A stretch of 64,000 bases of DNA from Streptomyces sp. NBS 14/10 (GTDB taxonomy: Bacteria; Actinomycetota; Actinomycetes; Streptomycetales; Streptomycetaceae): NCBI RefSeq assembly GCF_002224125.1, contig NZ_NCSM01000022.1, positions 1 through 64,000 of the forward strand, given 5' to 3'. Each line of letters opens with the position of its first letter. The stretch's first letter is position 1. Shown piece after piece: positions 43,082 through 52,271 of this stretch. The notes under the pieces are model-generated. The model was not told the origin of the DNA. It worked only from the letters and a program-made list of their open reading frames with translations, and did no database searches. The position numbers and the translations under genes are program-made.

Positions 43082-44020
43082 TCAGCCCTTGCTCGCGCCG
43101 AGGGTGAGGCCCGCGATGAAGTGCCGCTGGAGGATCAGAAAGACCAGCACAGTGGGCAGCGCAACGATCACCGAGCCGGCCGCCAGCAGGTTGTAGTCCG
43201 TGAAGAACTGCCCGCGCAGATTGTTGAGCGCGGAGGTGATGGGGAGTTTGTCGCCGTCGGAGACGAAGACGAGGGCCCACAGGAAGTCGTTGTACATCCA
43301 GGTGAACTGGAGCGTGCCGAGCGCCGCCAGCGCCGGGCGGCACAGCGGCAGGGTGATCCGCCAGTACTGGGTCCACACCCCCGCGCCGTCCACCACCGCC
43401 GCCTCCAGAATCTCCAGCGGCAGGGTGCGCATGAAGTTTGCCAGGACGAAGACGCAGAAGCCGACTTGAAAGGCGACCTGGACTGCGATCACCGCCCAGT
43501 AGGAGTCGTACATCGTCATCGACTCCGACATCCAGTACGGCAGGTTGATCTTGGTGAAGAGCACATACAGCGGGGTGACGATCACCTGCTGCGGCAGCAG
43601 GTTCCCGGCCGTGAAGATCATCAGCAGGATCAGCCCGCCGCGCATCTTCAGCCGGGAGACGACGAAGGCGACGAACGAGGCGAAGAAGAGCGTCAGCAGC
43701 ACCCCGGGCACCGCGATGATGAGCGAGTTGACGAAGTACTTGCTCATGCCCGAGTCGCTGAACGCCTGCTTGTAGTAGTCGAACGACAGATGGCGCGGCA
43801 GCGAGAAGTAGCCGTGCTCGGCGGTCTCCTCGTACGGGCGCAGCGAGGCGTAGACGGCCAGCAGCAGCGGGGCGAGGAAGGCGAGCGAGACGGTCATCAG
43901 GAAGGCGTGCAGCCCCAGGCGCCCGGGGCGCGTCCGGCGGCGCCCGCCCCCCGCGGGCGTCGCGGGCGCGGGGGTCCGCGCGGGTGCGGTCCGGGTGCTC
44001 GCGGTCATCCCCCTGGTCAT
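43082..44020 (-). CDS. Sugar ABC transporter permease (MalG-like)
   Basis: The 312-residue protein has about six membrane segments after a Thr/Ala/Arg/Pro-rich N-terminal tail, and the permease EAA loop EAAVVDGAGVWTQYWRITLPLCRPAL. It is the second permease of a carbohydrate importer (CUT1). The start at 44020 overlaps the stop of the first permease gene (ATGA). No ATPase gene is adjacent; in Streptomyces the shared ATPase MsiK serves such importers. Confidence 0.93.
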   Translation of the reverse strand: MTRGMTASTRTAPARTPAPATPAGGGRRRTRPGRLGLHAFLMTVSLAFLAPLLLAVYASLRPYEETAEHGYFSLPRHLSFDYYKQAFSDSGMSKYFVNSLIIAVPGVLLTLFFASFVAFVVSRLKMRGGLILLMIFTAGNLLPQQVIVTPLYVLFTKINLPYWMSESMTMYDSYWAVIAVQVAFQVGFCVFVLANFMRTLPLEILEAAVVDGAGVWTQYWRITLPLCRPALAALGTLQFTWMYNDFLWALVFVSDGDKLPITSALNNLRGQFFTDYNLLAAGSVIVALPTVLVFLILQRHFIAGLTLGASKG

Positions 44021-44931
44021 CGGTTTTTCTCCCCTCGCAGCTCCTGCACCAGATAGGTCACGATGAATCCCAGGGACACGGTGAGCAGGACGACGGCGAT
44101 GGCGGATCCGAAGCCGATGCGGCTGGCCTCGCCGATGATGTTGTCCGTGACGAGCACGGAGAGCAGTTCCAGGCCGTTGCGCCCGTGGTTGATGGCGTAG
44201 ACGATGTCGAAGGCGCGCAGCGCCTCGATGACGGTGATGACGCCGACGATGACGTTGACCGGCCGGAGCGTGGGCCACACCACGCGGAAGAAGGTCTGCC
44301 GCTCGTTGGCCCCGTCGAGGGCCGCGGCCTCCTTGAGCGAGGGGTCCACGGACTTCAGCCCGGCCAGATAGAGGATCATCACATAGCCGGTGTGCCGCCA
44401 GGCGGCGGCCAGCAGCACCACCCAGATGTTGAGGTCGGGGTCGCCGAGCCAGTCGACCGGGTCGTCGGTGTTGCCGATGATGGCGTTGAGCACGCCCTGG
44501 TCGCGGGAGAAGACCAGTTGGGCGATGAAGCCGACGATGGCGAGCGAGAGCACCACCGGCATGTAGAGGGTGGACTGGTAGAAGCGGCTGAACCGGACAC
44601 CCTTGTCCAGGAGTACGGCCAGCAGCAGCCCGAACGGGGTGGCGACGAACCCCAGGAACGCCAGCCACAGCAGGTTGTTGCGGGCGGCCGGCCAGAACGG
44701 CGGATAGTCGGTGAACAGGGTGCGGTAGTTGTCGACGCCGACCCAGTGGATATCGCCGATGCCGTCCCAGCTGGTGAAGGACAGACCGATGGAGGCGAGG
44801 GTCGGCCCCCAGATGAGGGTGAGGTCGAGCAGTACGGGTATGCCCAGCAGCACGCCGATGACGGCGAGGTCGCGGGTGGTGAACTTCCGCGGACCCCGCC
44901 GCCTGGCACGCCGCGCGGTGGTGTGCGGCAC
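44017..44931 (-). CDS. Sugar ABC transporter permease (MalF-like)
   Basis: The 304-residue protein has about six membrane segments and the EAA loop EAAALDGANERQTFFRVVWPTLRP. It forms the sugar channel with the MalG-like permease. GTG start at 44931, 12 bases after the binding-protein stop. The operon is binding protein, permease, permease. Confidence 0.93.
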   Translation of the reverse strand: MPHTTARRARRRGPRKFTTRDLAVIGVLLGIPVLLDLTLIWGPTLASIGLSFTSWDGIGDIHWVGVDNYRTLFTDYPPFWPAARNNLLWLAFLGFVATPFGLLLAVLLDKGVRFSRFYQSTLYMPVVLSLAIVGFIAQLVFSRDQGVLNAIIGNTDDPVDWLGDPDLNIWVVLLAAAWRHTGYVMILYLAGLKSVDPSLKEAAALDGANERQTFFRVVWPTLRPVNVIVGVITVIEALRAFDIVYAINHGRNGLELLSVLVTDNIIGEASRIGFGSAIAVVLLTVSLGFIVTYLVQELRGEKNR

Positions 44932-44943
44932 GGCGTGTGTCTC

Positions 44944-46227
44944 CTAGTCGCTGGTGAAGATGGTCTTCTTCTGGGACTCGATGCTCTTCGTCAGGGAGTC
45001 GATGTCGTTCGGGCTGTTGATGAACTGCTGGATGGCCCGGATCATCACCTGGGACGCGAAGTCGGGGCGGGTGTCGCGGTCCATGAACTGCGAGATCTGC
45101 TTCGCGTCGGCGATGAGCTCGACGGCCTTCTTCTGCAGCGTGTTGTACGAGGAGGTGGACGCGCCCTCGTTGACCGCGATGTTGTTGGGGTCCCGTTTGA
45201 GGTAGATCCCCTCGGCGGCCGGGGTGGCGAGGTACTTCAGCAGCTCCTTGCCCTGCTTCTGCCGTTTGGACTTCTTGGACAGCAGGAAGCCGTCGATCGG
45301 CGCCTCGACCGCGTCCTGGCCGTAGGCGGAGTCGATCTCGGGGAAGGGGAAGAAGTCGAGGTCGTCCCGGTCGGCCTCGGGGAACTGCTGGCCGGGGTGC
45401 GGGAGCCCGAAGACCGCCATGCCCGACTTCTTCTGCGCCAGGCTCTGCGCGGCCTCCTGCCAGGTGCGGCCGTTGGCCCCCTTCTGGTGGTACGGCATCA
45501 GACCGCGCCACAGGTCGAAGACATTCTTGACCTTGGGGTCGGTCCAGGACTCCTTGCCCCCCATCAGGGAGATGTGGAAGTCGTAGCCGTTGGCCCGCAT
45601 ATTGAGGTAGTCGAAGGTGCCCATGGCGGGCCAGCCGTCCTTGTCGCCGAAGGCGATCGCGTCCAGGCCGTCCTTGTCCATCCGCTTGGCGAGCGCGCGG
45701 TACTCGTCGAAGGTCTTGGGGATCTCGTAGCCGTGCTGCTGGAACACGCTCTTCCGGTAGAAGACGGCCCATGGGTAGTAGTAATACGGCACGAAGTACT
45801 GCTTGCCGTCCTCACCGGTGGACTGCTGCTTGAGCGCGTCGGAGAAGCCGTCGAAGCCCTTCCAGAGGTCGCTGATCTCGGCGAGCAGCCCTTGTTTGGC
45901 GAAGAACTGCATGCGGTACCCCGCGAACCACATGAAGACATCGTCCGGGGTGCCCTTGAGATAGCGGTTGATGTTCTCCTGGAAGGACTCGTGGTTGACG
46001 GTGTTGACCTTGAGCTTCTTGTCGGACTTCTTCTCGTACGCGTCGAACACCTCGGCAAACGCCTTGCGCGGTACGGCATCCGAGGCGTTGGACCCTACCT
46101 TCACCTCGTCACTGGGGCCCCCACAGGCGGTGAGCAGCGTCGGGAGGGCGACCGCACCGGCTCCGATCGCGGTGCCCCGGAGCAGAGCACGACGGGAGAT
46201 CCGATGTTCTGACGAAGACTGTGCCAT
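44944..46227 (-). CDS. Sugar ABC transporter binding lipoprotein (Tat-type signal)
   Basis: The 427-residue extracellular binding protein has a twin-arginine signal (RISRRALLRG) ending in lipobox LLTACGG, so it is probably exported folded and lipid-anchored. The mature part has the family-1 solute-binding fold (VFMWFAGYRMQFFAKQGLLAEI, YYYPWAVFYRKSVFQ). Start ATG at 46227 has GGAGGGG, part of a CCTCCAAGGAGG palindrome. It is divergent from an alpha-galactosidase, so the likely cargo is an alpha-galactoside such as melibiose or raffinose-type sugar; this is inferred from context. Confidence 0.93.
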   Translation of the reverse strand: MAQSSSEHRISRRALLRGTAIGAGAVALPTLLTACGGPSDEVKVGSNASDAVPRKAFAEVFDAYEKKSDKKLKVNTVNHESFQENINRYLKGTPDDVFMWFAGYRMQFFAKQGLLAEISDLWKGFDGFSDALKQQSTGEDGKQYFVPYYYYPWAVFYRKSVFQQHGYEIPKTFDEYRALAKRMDKDGLDAIAFGDKDGWPAMGTFDYLNMRANGYDFHISLMGGKESWTDPKVKNVFDLWRGLMPYHQKGANGRTWQEAAQSLAQKKSGMAVFGLPHPGQQFPEADRDDLDFFPFPEIDSAYGQDAVEAPIDGFLLSKKSKRQKQGKELLKYLATPAAEGIYLKRDPNNIAVNEGASTSSYNTLQKKAVELIADAKQISQFMDRDTRPDFASQVMIRAIQQFINSPNDIDSLTKSIESQKKTIFTSD

Positions 46228-46277
46228 GTGCCCCTCCAAGGAGGTTCAATCGAACACAACCGAACGCGAGTGAGTGG

Positions 46278-46306
46278 ATCTCACCCGTCGGACGGGGCCC
46301 AGTCAA
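46278..46306 (-). promoter_or_regulatory. Candidate promoter of the sugar ABC operon
   Basis: On the minus strand, -35 TTGACT (46301-46306), a 17-base spacer, and -10 TGAGAT (46278-46283). The -35 is good, the -10 imperfect. Confidence 0.5.
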
Positions 46307-46328
46307 GAGTTATGACGAGATATCGAAC

Positions 46329-46374
46329 AACCGTTACCGGTTCTCTTCCAACAGACTCCAACACGGTCTACCGT
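46329..46374 (+). promoter_or_regulatory. Candidate promoter and operator of the alpha-galactosidase
   Basis: -35 TTCCAA (46346-46351), 17-base spacer, -10 TACCGT (46369-46374). Just upstream is the near-palindrome AACCGTTACCGGTT (46329-46342), of LacI-operator type. A further palindrome, TGACGCAGCGTCA (46398-46410), lies between the promoter and the ATG. Either could control sugar induction. Confidence 0.45.
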
Positions 46375-46437
46375 AAACGACCGCGAGTTACGTGCTTTGA
46401 CGCAGCGTCACCCCGTCGAGAACGGAGGACCCGCATC

Positions 46438-48474
46438 ATGCGCCATGTCTCTTCCCTGGCCATCCGCCGAAGAATCATCGGAGGAGTAGCCGCAGCGCTG
46501 CTTGGTACGACCGGGGCCGCCGGGCTGACCGTCCCGGCCGCAGCCCAGCCCGCCGACGCCAACGCCGTTGCCGCCGCGGCACCGGGCGACGGGCTCGCCC
46601 TCACTCCCCCGATGGGCTTCAACAACTGGAACTCGACCCACTGCCGGGCCGAGTTCAACGAGGCGATGGTCAAGGACATCGCCGATATCTTCGTGACCAA
46701 GGGCCTGAAAGAGGCCGGATACCAGTACGTCAACCTCGACGACTGCTGGGCGCTGCCCCAGCGCGACGCGGACGGCAAACTGGTCCCGGACCCGGTGCGC
46801 TTCCCGAACGGCATCAAGGCCGTCGCCGACTATGTGCACTCCAAGGGGCTCAAGTTCGGCATCTACACCAGCGCCGGCACCAAGACCTGCAACAGCGCCG
46901 GCTTCCCCGGCGCCCTGGGCCATGAGCGGTCGGACGCCCAGCAGTTCGCCGACTGGGGCGTGGACTACCTCAAGTACGACAACTGCAATAACCAAGGCGT
47001 GGACGCCAAACAGCGCTATCTCGCCATGCGCGACGCGCTCCAGGCGACCGGCCGCCCCATCGTCTACAGCATCTGCGAATGGGGCCAGAACAAGCCATGG
47101 GAGTGGGCCGCGGACGTCGGCCAACTGTGGCGTACCACCGGCGACATCAGCGACAGCTGGGGCAGCATGCTCTCGATCGCCAAGGCGAACCTCCCGCTCG
47201 CCCCGCACGCCGGGCCCGGCCACTGGAACGACCCCGACATGCTGGAGGTCGGCAACGGCGGGATGACGCCCACCGAGTACCGCAGCCACTTCTCCCTCTG
47301 GTCGATCATGGCGGCGCCGCTGCTGATCGGGACGGATCTGCGCAAGGCCACCCCCGAGACCTACGAGATCCTGGGCAACCGCGAGGTCATCGCCGTCGAC
47401 CAGGACGGGCTCGGCGAACAGGGCCAGGTGCTCTCCTCCGAGGGCGGGGGCTGGGTCGTCGCGAAGGAACTCGCGGGCGGCGACCGGGCGGTCGCGCTCT
47501 TCAACGAGACCGACCGGCCGCGGCACATCGCCACCACGGCCGCGGCGCTCGGCCTGCCGGAGGCGGACGCGTACCAGCTGCGCGACCTGTGGGAACACCG
47601 GAGCTACAACACCGCCGGAGACGTGGCGGCCACCGTCCCGGCCCATGGCACCGCGCTGTTCCGCGTCTCGGCCGACCGGCGCTGGGCCGCCTATCCGCCC
47701 GCCGTGGAACTGGGCGCCGACGCGGCCGCGCTCGCCGAGGCCGGGACCACCGCCAAGGTCGCCACGACCGTGACCGACCTCGGCCGCACCCCCGCCCGCC
47801 AGGTCTCGGTCCGCCTCATCGGCCCTGACGGCTGGCGCGTCGAGGCCACCTCCCCGACCAGGGCCGCCACCCTGCCCACCGGCCGGAAACTGACCACGCG
47901 CTGGCAGGTCACCGCGCCCGCCGGTACCCCGGCCGGTGCGTACGAGCTGAAGGTCTCGGCGGACTACCGCTCCCCGCAGGGCACCCGTGCCGCGACACAG
48001 CTGCCGGCTCCGGTGCATGTGGTCGTGGCCCCGCCCTCCGGCACCTCGTACGCAAGCGATCTGCCGTGGCTGAGCGCGGTCAACGGCTGGGGTCCGGTGG
48101 AGAAGGACACCAGCGTGGGCGAGAACGCGGCGGGTGACGGACATCCGATCACCATCGGCGGCACCGTCCACGCCAAGGGCCTTGGAGTGCATGCGCCCAG
48201 CGAGGTGACGTACTACACCGGCGGCCGGTGCACGAGCTTCACGGCCCAGGTCGGCGTGGACGACGAGGAGGACGCCGCCGGGACGGTCGCCTTCGAGGTG
48301 TGGGCGGACGGCGAGAAGGTCGCCTCGACGGGGACGCTCACCAACGCCGACCCGGCCACGACCGTCACCGCCGCGCTCGGCGGCGCGACGACCGTCAAGC
48401 TGGTGACCACCGACGCCGGGGACGGTGTGACCAGCGACCACGGTGACTGGGCGGAGGCGGCCTTCAGCTGCTGA
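46438..48474 (+). CDS. Secreted alpha-galactosidase (GH27) with NPCBM-type carbohydrate-binding domain
   Basis: The 678-residue protein has a signal peptide (hydrophobic about 13-33), then a GH27 barrel. The substrate motifs are PPMGFNNWN and NLDDCW, the nucleophile aspartate is in YLKYDNC, and the acid/base aspartate is in HWNDPDML. A C-terminal beta sandwich comes next (about 420-440), an Ig-like domain (NPCBM-associated NEW3) around 445-550, and an NPCBM domain at the end (GTVHAKGLGVHAPSEVTYY). It frees galactose from alpha-galactosides outside the cell. The ATG at 46438 has CGGAGGA 8 bases upstream. Divergent from a sugar ABC operon that likely imports the products. Confidence 0.95.
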   Translation: MRHVSSLAIRRRIIGGVAAALLGTTGAAGLTVPAAAQPADANAVAAAAPGDGLALTPPMGFNNWNSTHCRAEFNEAMVKDIADIFVTKGLKEAGYQYVNLDDCWALPQRDADGKLVPDPVRFPNGIKAVADYVHSKGLKFGIYTSAGTKTCNSAGFPGALGHERSDAQQFADWGVDYLKYDNCNNQGVDAKQRYLAMRDALQATGRPIVYSICEWGQNKPWEWAADVGQLWRTTGDISDSWGSMLSIAKANLPLAPHAGPGHWNDPDMLEVGNGGMTPTEYRSHFSLWSIMAAPLLIGTDLRKATPETYEILGNREVIAVDQDGLGEQGQVLSSEGGGWVVAKELAGGDRAVALFNETDRPRHIATTAAALGLPEADAYQLRDLWEHRSYNTAGDVAATVPAHGTALFRVSADRRWAAYPPAVELGADAAALAEAGTTAKVATTVTDLGRTPARQVSVRLIGPDGWRVEATSPTRAATLPTGRKLTTRWQVTAPAGTPAGAYELKVSADYRSPQGTRAATQLPAPVHVVVAPPSGTSYASDLPWLSAVNGWGPVEKDTSVGENAAGDGHPITIGGTVHAKGLGVHAPSEVTYYTGGRCTSFTAQVGVDDEEDAAGTVAFEVWADGEKVASTGTLTNADPATTVTAALGGATTVKLVTTDAGDGVTSDHGDWAEAAFSC

Positions 48475-48487
48475 CGCCGCCGCGCGG

Positions 48488-48507
48488 GCGGAGCCAGCGC
48501 GCTCCGC
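48488..48507. terminator. Hairpin between convergent alpha-galactosidase and kinase genes
   Basis: GCGGAGC (48488-48494) pairs with GCTCCGC (48501-48507) around a six-base loop in the 66-base gap of two convergent genes. Probably a bidirectional terminator. Confidence 0.55.
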
Positions 48508-48540
48508 TCCACGGCCGACCGGCCCTTCCCCGCGCGCCCG

Positions 48541-50892
48541 TCAGCACACGGGCAGCCCGGGGAGGGGCTGGTCGTTGTCCCCGCCCTTGATGTAGACGTC
48601 GCTGATGAACACGTTGGTGTGGCCGCTGTCGTCGTCCGTCTTGGCCCACCACACGTTCGTCCACTTGCCGTAGGTCTCCCGACGGCCCAGGTTCTGCTGG
48701 CAGTAGAAGTAGTTCAGGCCCTGGTTGAGGGTGCCGACCGGCTCTCCGGAGGCCGTGTACGAGGTGGCGGCGCGCCAGACCTCGCAGTTGTACTTGCCCC
48801 CGCCGGCGTCATGGCAGACCGGCGAGGGGTCGGGGTCCGCCGTGCCGCCGCCGGCCCCGCCCCCGTTGGCGGAGTTGCTGTCGTCGCCGCCTCCGCCGCT
48901 GCCCGAAGTCCCGTCGCCTCCGCCGCCGCCCTTGCCGTCCTTGCCGCCGTCCGAGTCGTCCTCCGAGCCTCCGGACGCGCCGTTTCCGCGGTCGCCGGGC
49001 TTGCCCGAGGCGGACGGGGAACCGGGGCCCGAAGGCTCCGCGGTCTTCTTCCCGCCCTTGTCGCCCTTGTCTCCCTTACCGTCCTCGTCGTCCTTGCCGT
49101 CCGTGCTCCCCTGGTCCCCGGCCTTCCCGCCGTCCGGTGAGGCGGAGTGGGTGGGGGACGCCGATGTGTCCTCCTGGCTCCCGGCCGCGGTCTTGTCGCC
49201 GTCGTCGCCGACAAGCGCGTACGTCACGCCTCCCCCGGCGAGCAGAACGGCGACGGCCATGGCCGCGATCAGCGCCTTCTTACGCCCGGGCCGCCGCGGC
49301 GGCACCGCGCCCCCCGGAGCCCCGCCGCTCACCAGCGGCTCCTCGGGCACCTGCGGCGGCCCGAAGCCGGGCGGGGCCGAGGACAGCAGGGGGGAGGGGG
49401 ACGGCGGAATGGGCGGCTGAGCGGCGGAAGGCTGTGGGGCAGAAGGCGGGGGGACGGAGGGTGGGGAGTCGGAAGGCTGGAGTGTGGGGGGCTGCGGCTG
49501 GGTGGCCCACGGCCCGCCGGACGGGTCGGCGGCCTGACCGCCGGACGAGCCGAGGGACGAGCCGGCGGGCGAACTCCCTGAGGGGCCGAAGGCCGGGCCG
49601 CCGAACTGCCCGCCGGGCGAGCCGCCGGACGGACCAGAGGGCGAACCGCCGGACTGGCCGCCCCCCGGGCCGAAGGCCGGACCGGCGGACGAGCCCCCGG
49701 AGGAGCCGCCCCCCGGGCCGAGGGCCGGATCAGCGGGCGAGCCAGCAGGCGAGCCGCCGGCCAAACCAGCAGACGGGCCGAGAGCCGGACCGCCGAGCCG
49801 ACCGCCAGCCGGACCAGAGGACGAGCCAGCGGGTGGACTGCCGAACTGGCCGCCAGCCGGGCCCAAGGCCGGATCAGCAGGCGAGCCAGCAGGCGAGCCG
49901 CCGGCCAAACCAGCAGACGGGCCGAGAGCCGGACCGCCGTCCGGGTCGCTGGGCCGGGCGCTGTGCGGCGCCGCGGAGCCCAGCACGTCCGGTGTCGTCG
50001 GCGTCCGCCCGGCCCAGCGCGCGGCGGCCCAGGGGTCCTCGCCGGCCGCGACGGCCTCCAGCATCACCCGCGCCTGACCCGCGGACGGCCGCGCCGCCGG
50101 GTCCTTGTCCATCATCGCGTGCAGGACCGGTGTCAGCGGTCCTGCCCGCCTCGGCTCCGGGAGCGGTTCGGTGACGATGGCCGTCAGCGTCGACCACACC
50201 GACGTACGCCGGAACGGGGACGAACCCTCCACCGCGGCGTACAGCGTCATGCCGAGCGCCCAGATGTCCGAGGCCGGGCCGGGTTCCTGGCCTTGGGCGC
50301 GCTCCGGCGCGAGATAGTCGAGGGAGCCGATCAGCTCGCCGCTGCGGGTCAGCTTGGTCGTCGCGTCGTCGCCCGGCGCCTCCATGCTCGCGATGCCGAA
50401 GTCGGTGAGGACGACCCGGCCGTCGTGGTCGAGCAGCACATTGCCCGGCTTCACGTCCCGGTGCAGCACGCCGACGTGATGGCCCGCGCCGAGGGCGTCC
50501 GCGACCTTCGCGCCGATCGCCGCGGCCTCCAGGGGCTCCACGACGCCCCGCTCGTCGATCAGGTCGTCCAGCGACCGGCCTTCGATGAGCTCCATGACGA
50601 TGACCGGAAGCCCGCTCTCCTCGGTCACGTCGTGCACCGTGATCACACCGGAGTGGCGGATCCGCGCCGCGGCTCTGGCCTCCCGCTGCATCCGGACGCG
50701 CAGATCGGCGAGTTCGGGCCCGGAGGAGTCGGTGTAGGCGCGCAGCACCTTGACCGCGACCTCCCGGCCCAGCACCTCGTCGACGGCCTTGCAGACCACG
50801 CCCATACCGCCCCGGCCGAGCGTGCCGGTCACTCGGTATCGACCGCCCAACAGCCTGCCGGTCAGGTCCCCGCTCATGTCCCCCGGTGACAC
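48541..50892 (-). CDS. Membrane Ser/Thr protein kinase with repeat-rich linker
   Basis: This Hanks-type kinase has 783 residues. The kinase domain (about 16-280) shows GRGGMG, the invariant Lys in VAVKVL, HRDVKPGNVLL and DFGIAS. A Gly/Ser/Pro/Ala-rich cytoplasmic linker follows (about 310-520) with repeated GPSAGLAGGSPAGSPADPALGP, a membrane segment (about 550-572), and an extracellular part with a Ser/Asp/Gly/Lys-rich stretch and a small Cys-containing C-terminal domain (PVCHDAGGGKYNCEVWRA). No PASTA repeats. GTG at 50892 follows GAGG at short spacing; the ATG at 50877 is the alternative start. Substrates are unknown. Confidence 0.93.
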   Translation of the reverse strand: MSPGDMSGDLTGRLLGGRYRVTGTLGRGGMGVVCKAVDEVLGREVAVKVLRAYTDSSGPELADLRVRMQREARAAARIRHSGVITVHDVTEESGLPVIVMELIEGRSLDDLIDERGVVEPLEAAAIGAKVADALGAGHHVGVLHRDVKPGNVLLDHDGRVVLTDFGIASMEAPGDDATTKLTRSGELIGSLDYLAPERAQGQEPGPASDIWALGMTLYAAVEGSSPFRRTSVWSTLTAIVTEPLPEPRRAGPLTPVLHAMMDKDPAARPSAGQARVMLEAVAAGEDPWAAARWAGRTPTTPDVLGSAAPHSARPSDPDGGPALGPSAGLAGGSPAGSPADPALGPAGGQFGSPPAGSSSGPAGGRLGGPALGPSAGLAGGSPAGSPADPALGPGGGSSGGSSAGPAFGPGGGQSGGSPSGPSGGSPGGQFGGPAFGPSGSSPAGSSLGSSGGQAADPSGGPWATQPQPPTLQPSDSPPSVPPPSAPQPSAAQPPIPPSPSPLLSSAPPGFGPPQVPEEPLVSGGAPGGAVPPRRPGRKKALIAAMAVAVLLAGGGVTYALVGDDGDKTAAGSQEDTSASPTHSASPDGGKAGDQGSTDGKDDEDGKGDKGDKGGKKTAEPSGPGSPSASGKPGDRGNGASGGSEDDSDGGKDGKGGGGGDGTSGSGGGGDDSNSANGGGAGGGTADPDPSPVCHDAGGGKYNCEVWRAATSYTASGEPVGTLNQGLNYFYCQQNLGRRETYGKWTNVWWAKTDDDSGHTNVFISDVYIKGGDNDQPLPGLPVC
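49724..49939. repeat. 72-bp direct repeat inside the Ser/Thr kinase gene
   Basis: Bases 49724-49795 and 49868-49939 are identical except for one base, with a period of 144 bases. The region between and beside them is built from smaller Gly/Ser/Pro-coding units. The copies are in frame, so they can expand or shrink by recombination and change the linker length between kinase domain and membrane. Confidence 0.9.
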
Positions 50893-51020
50893 CGTGCCTC
50901 AGTCCCCCTTGTAAGCCGTGGTCGCGCAACAGCTTAGGGGCAAGCACCGACAGTCCCGCTCAACTCGCGGGCGTGCGGGCCCTGTCGGGCCGGCCTCCGG
51001 GGGTCGCTACGTCCGCCCGG

Positions 51021-51052
51021 CTGGGGGCACCTCCCAGCGGTAGCTGGGGGGC
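51021..51052. repeat. Palindromic element of a type dispersed in Streptomyces
   Basis: The stretch reads CTGGGGGCACCTCCCAG followed by CGGTAGCTGGGGGG; CCCAGC (51033-51038) pairs with GCTGGG (51043-51048). Similar CTGGGAGGTGCCCCCAG elements are scattered in many Streptomyces genomes. The gap it sits in (50893-51150) has no gene that I can see. Confidence 0.55.
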
Positions 51053-51150
51053 GCTGTGAAAGGGAGAGCGCGCGCAGGCCCCGAGGAACGAGGGGCCGAG
51101 CACGGTCGACCGTCGACAAGGGCTGAGGCGCCCCGGAGGCGAACCGAGCC

Positions 51151-52107
51151 CTAAGAAGGGCTGCCGAAGCCGTCCAGTCCGGCCTGCTGGGCCGCCGCCG
51201 CGGCGGCGCCGACCAGGCCGGCGTCCGTGCCCATCTGCGCCGGGACGACCTCCAGGCCGCTGACGAACGACAGGGTCGCGTAGTCGCGCAGCGCGCGCCG
51301 CAGGGGTGCGAAGAGCACGTCACCGGCGCCCGCCACTCCGCCGCCGACCACGGCCACCTCGATCTCGACGAGCGTCGCCGTGGCCGCGATCCCGGCGGCC
51401 AGCGCCTGCGCGGCGCGTTCGAAGGAGGCCCGCGCGACCGGGTCGCCGGTCCGGGCCGAGGCCGCCACGGCCGCCGCGCTCGTATCGCCGCCCGGGCCGG
51501 GGCGCCAGCCGCTCTCCAGGGCGCGGCGGGCGATGTTGGGGCCGCTGGCGATGCGCTCGACGCAGCCGCGCGCGCCGCACGGGCACGGGTCGCCGTCGAG
51601 GTCGACGCTGATGTGGCCGATGTGCCCGGCGTTCCCCGTGGGGCCCGGGTGGAGTCGGCCGTTCAGCACCAGGCCGCCGCCGACGCCCGTGGACACCACC
51701 ATGCACAGCGCGCCCGTACGCCCGCGCGCCGCGCCCTGCCAGTGTTCGGCCGCCGTCATCGCCACCCCGTCGCCGACCAGCGCGAGCGGCAGTTCGCCGA
51801 CCGTCTCCCGGACCCCGGCGACGAGGGGGAAGTCGCGCCAGCCGGGGATGTTGACGGGGCTGACGGTGCCGACGGAGGCGTCGACCGGGCCCGCGCTGCC
51901 GATTCCGACCGCGGCGACCCGGGACCACTGGGCGCTGCCGGACAGCTCGTCGAGCACCGCCGTGACCTCGCGCATCACGGTCTCGCCCGGCTCCTGGGCG
52001 GGGGTCGCGCGTCTGGCCCGTACGACCAGTTTGCCGCTGCCGTCCACCAGGGCACCCGCGATCTTGGTACCGCCGATATCCAGTGCGGCAATGAGGTCAC
52101 GTGGCAT
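51151..52107 (-). CDS. ROK-family sugar kinase (glucokinase-like)
   Basis: The 318-residue protein has the ROK fold: ATP site ALDIGGTKIAGALVD at the N-terminus, the sugar site with GNAGHIGH and the zinc motif CPCGARGCVE. It lacks an N-terminal winged helix, so it is an enzyme (sugar kinase), not a ROK repressor. Substrate may be glucose, N-acetylglucosamine, or N-acetylmannosamine-type sugar. The ATG at 52107 follows GGGGAG. It is divergent from a LacI regulator with an exact palindrome between them. Confidence 0.92.
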   Translation of the reverse strand: MPRDLIAALDIGGTKIAGALVDGSGKLVVRARRATPAQEPGETVMREVTAVLDELSGSAQWSRVAAVGIGSAGPVDASVGTVSPVNIPGWRDFPLVAGVRETVGELPLALVGDGVAMTAAEHWQGAARGRTGALCMVVSTGVGGGLVLNGRLHPGPTGNAGHIGHISVDLDGDPCPCGARGCVERIASGPNIARRALESGWRPGPGGDTSAAAVAASARTGDPVARASFERAAQALAAGIAATATLVEIEVAVVGGGVAGAGDVLFAPLRRALRDYATLSFVSGLEVVPAQMGTDAGLVGAAAAAAQQAGLDGFGSPS

Positions 52108-52170
52108 ATGAGTCGACTCCCCCGGCAGACCTAGACGTATCGCTGTGGGGCAACAGTCTTCCCTGCCGCT

Positions 52171-52182
52171 GACAACGTTGTC
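52171..52182. promoter_or_regulatory. LacI-type operator between ROK kinase and LacI regulator
   Basis: GACAACGTTGTC is an exact 12-bp palindrome with a central CG, as in LacI-family operators. It lies about 90 bases before the LacI GTG start and 64 bases from the ROK kinase start. A -10-like TATGCT (52190-52195) follows it on the plus strand. Confidence 0.72.
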
Positions 52183-52271
52183 CAGGGGCTATGCTCGGAC
52201 ACCCTTCCGCACGACCACCAGCGGACGGCCAGCGAACGACCGCGAACGACCAGCGACGGGACAACCGCACC

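Noticed and set aside
41038..43107. A 689-codon open frame on the plus strand over the repeat block and the kinase-Nudix gene
   Set aside because: It depends on repeat composition and runs antisense to a gene with intact Walker A and Nudix motifs.
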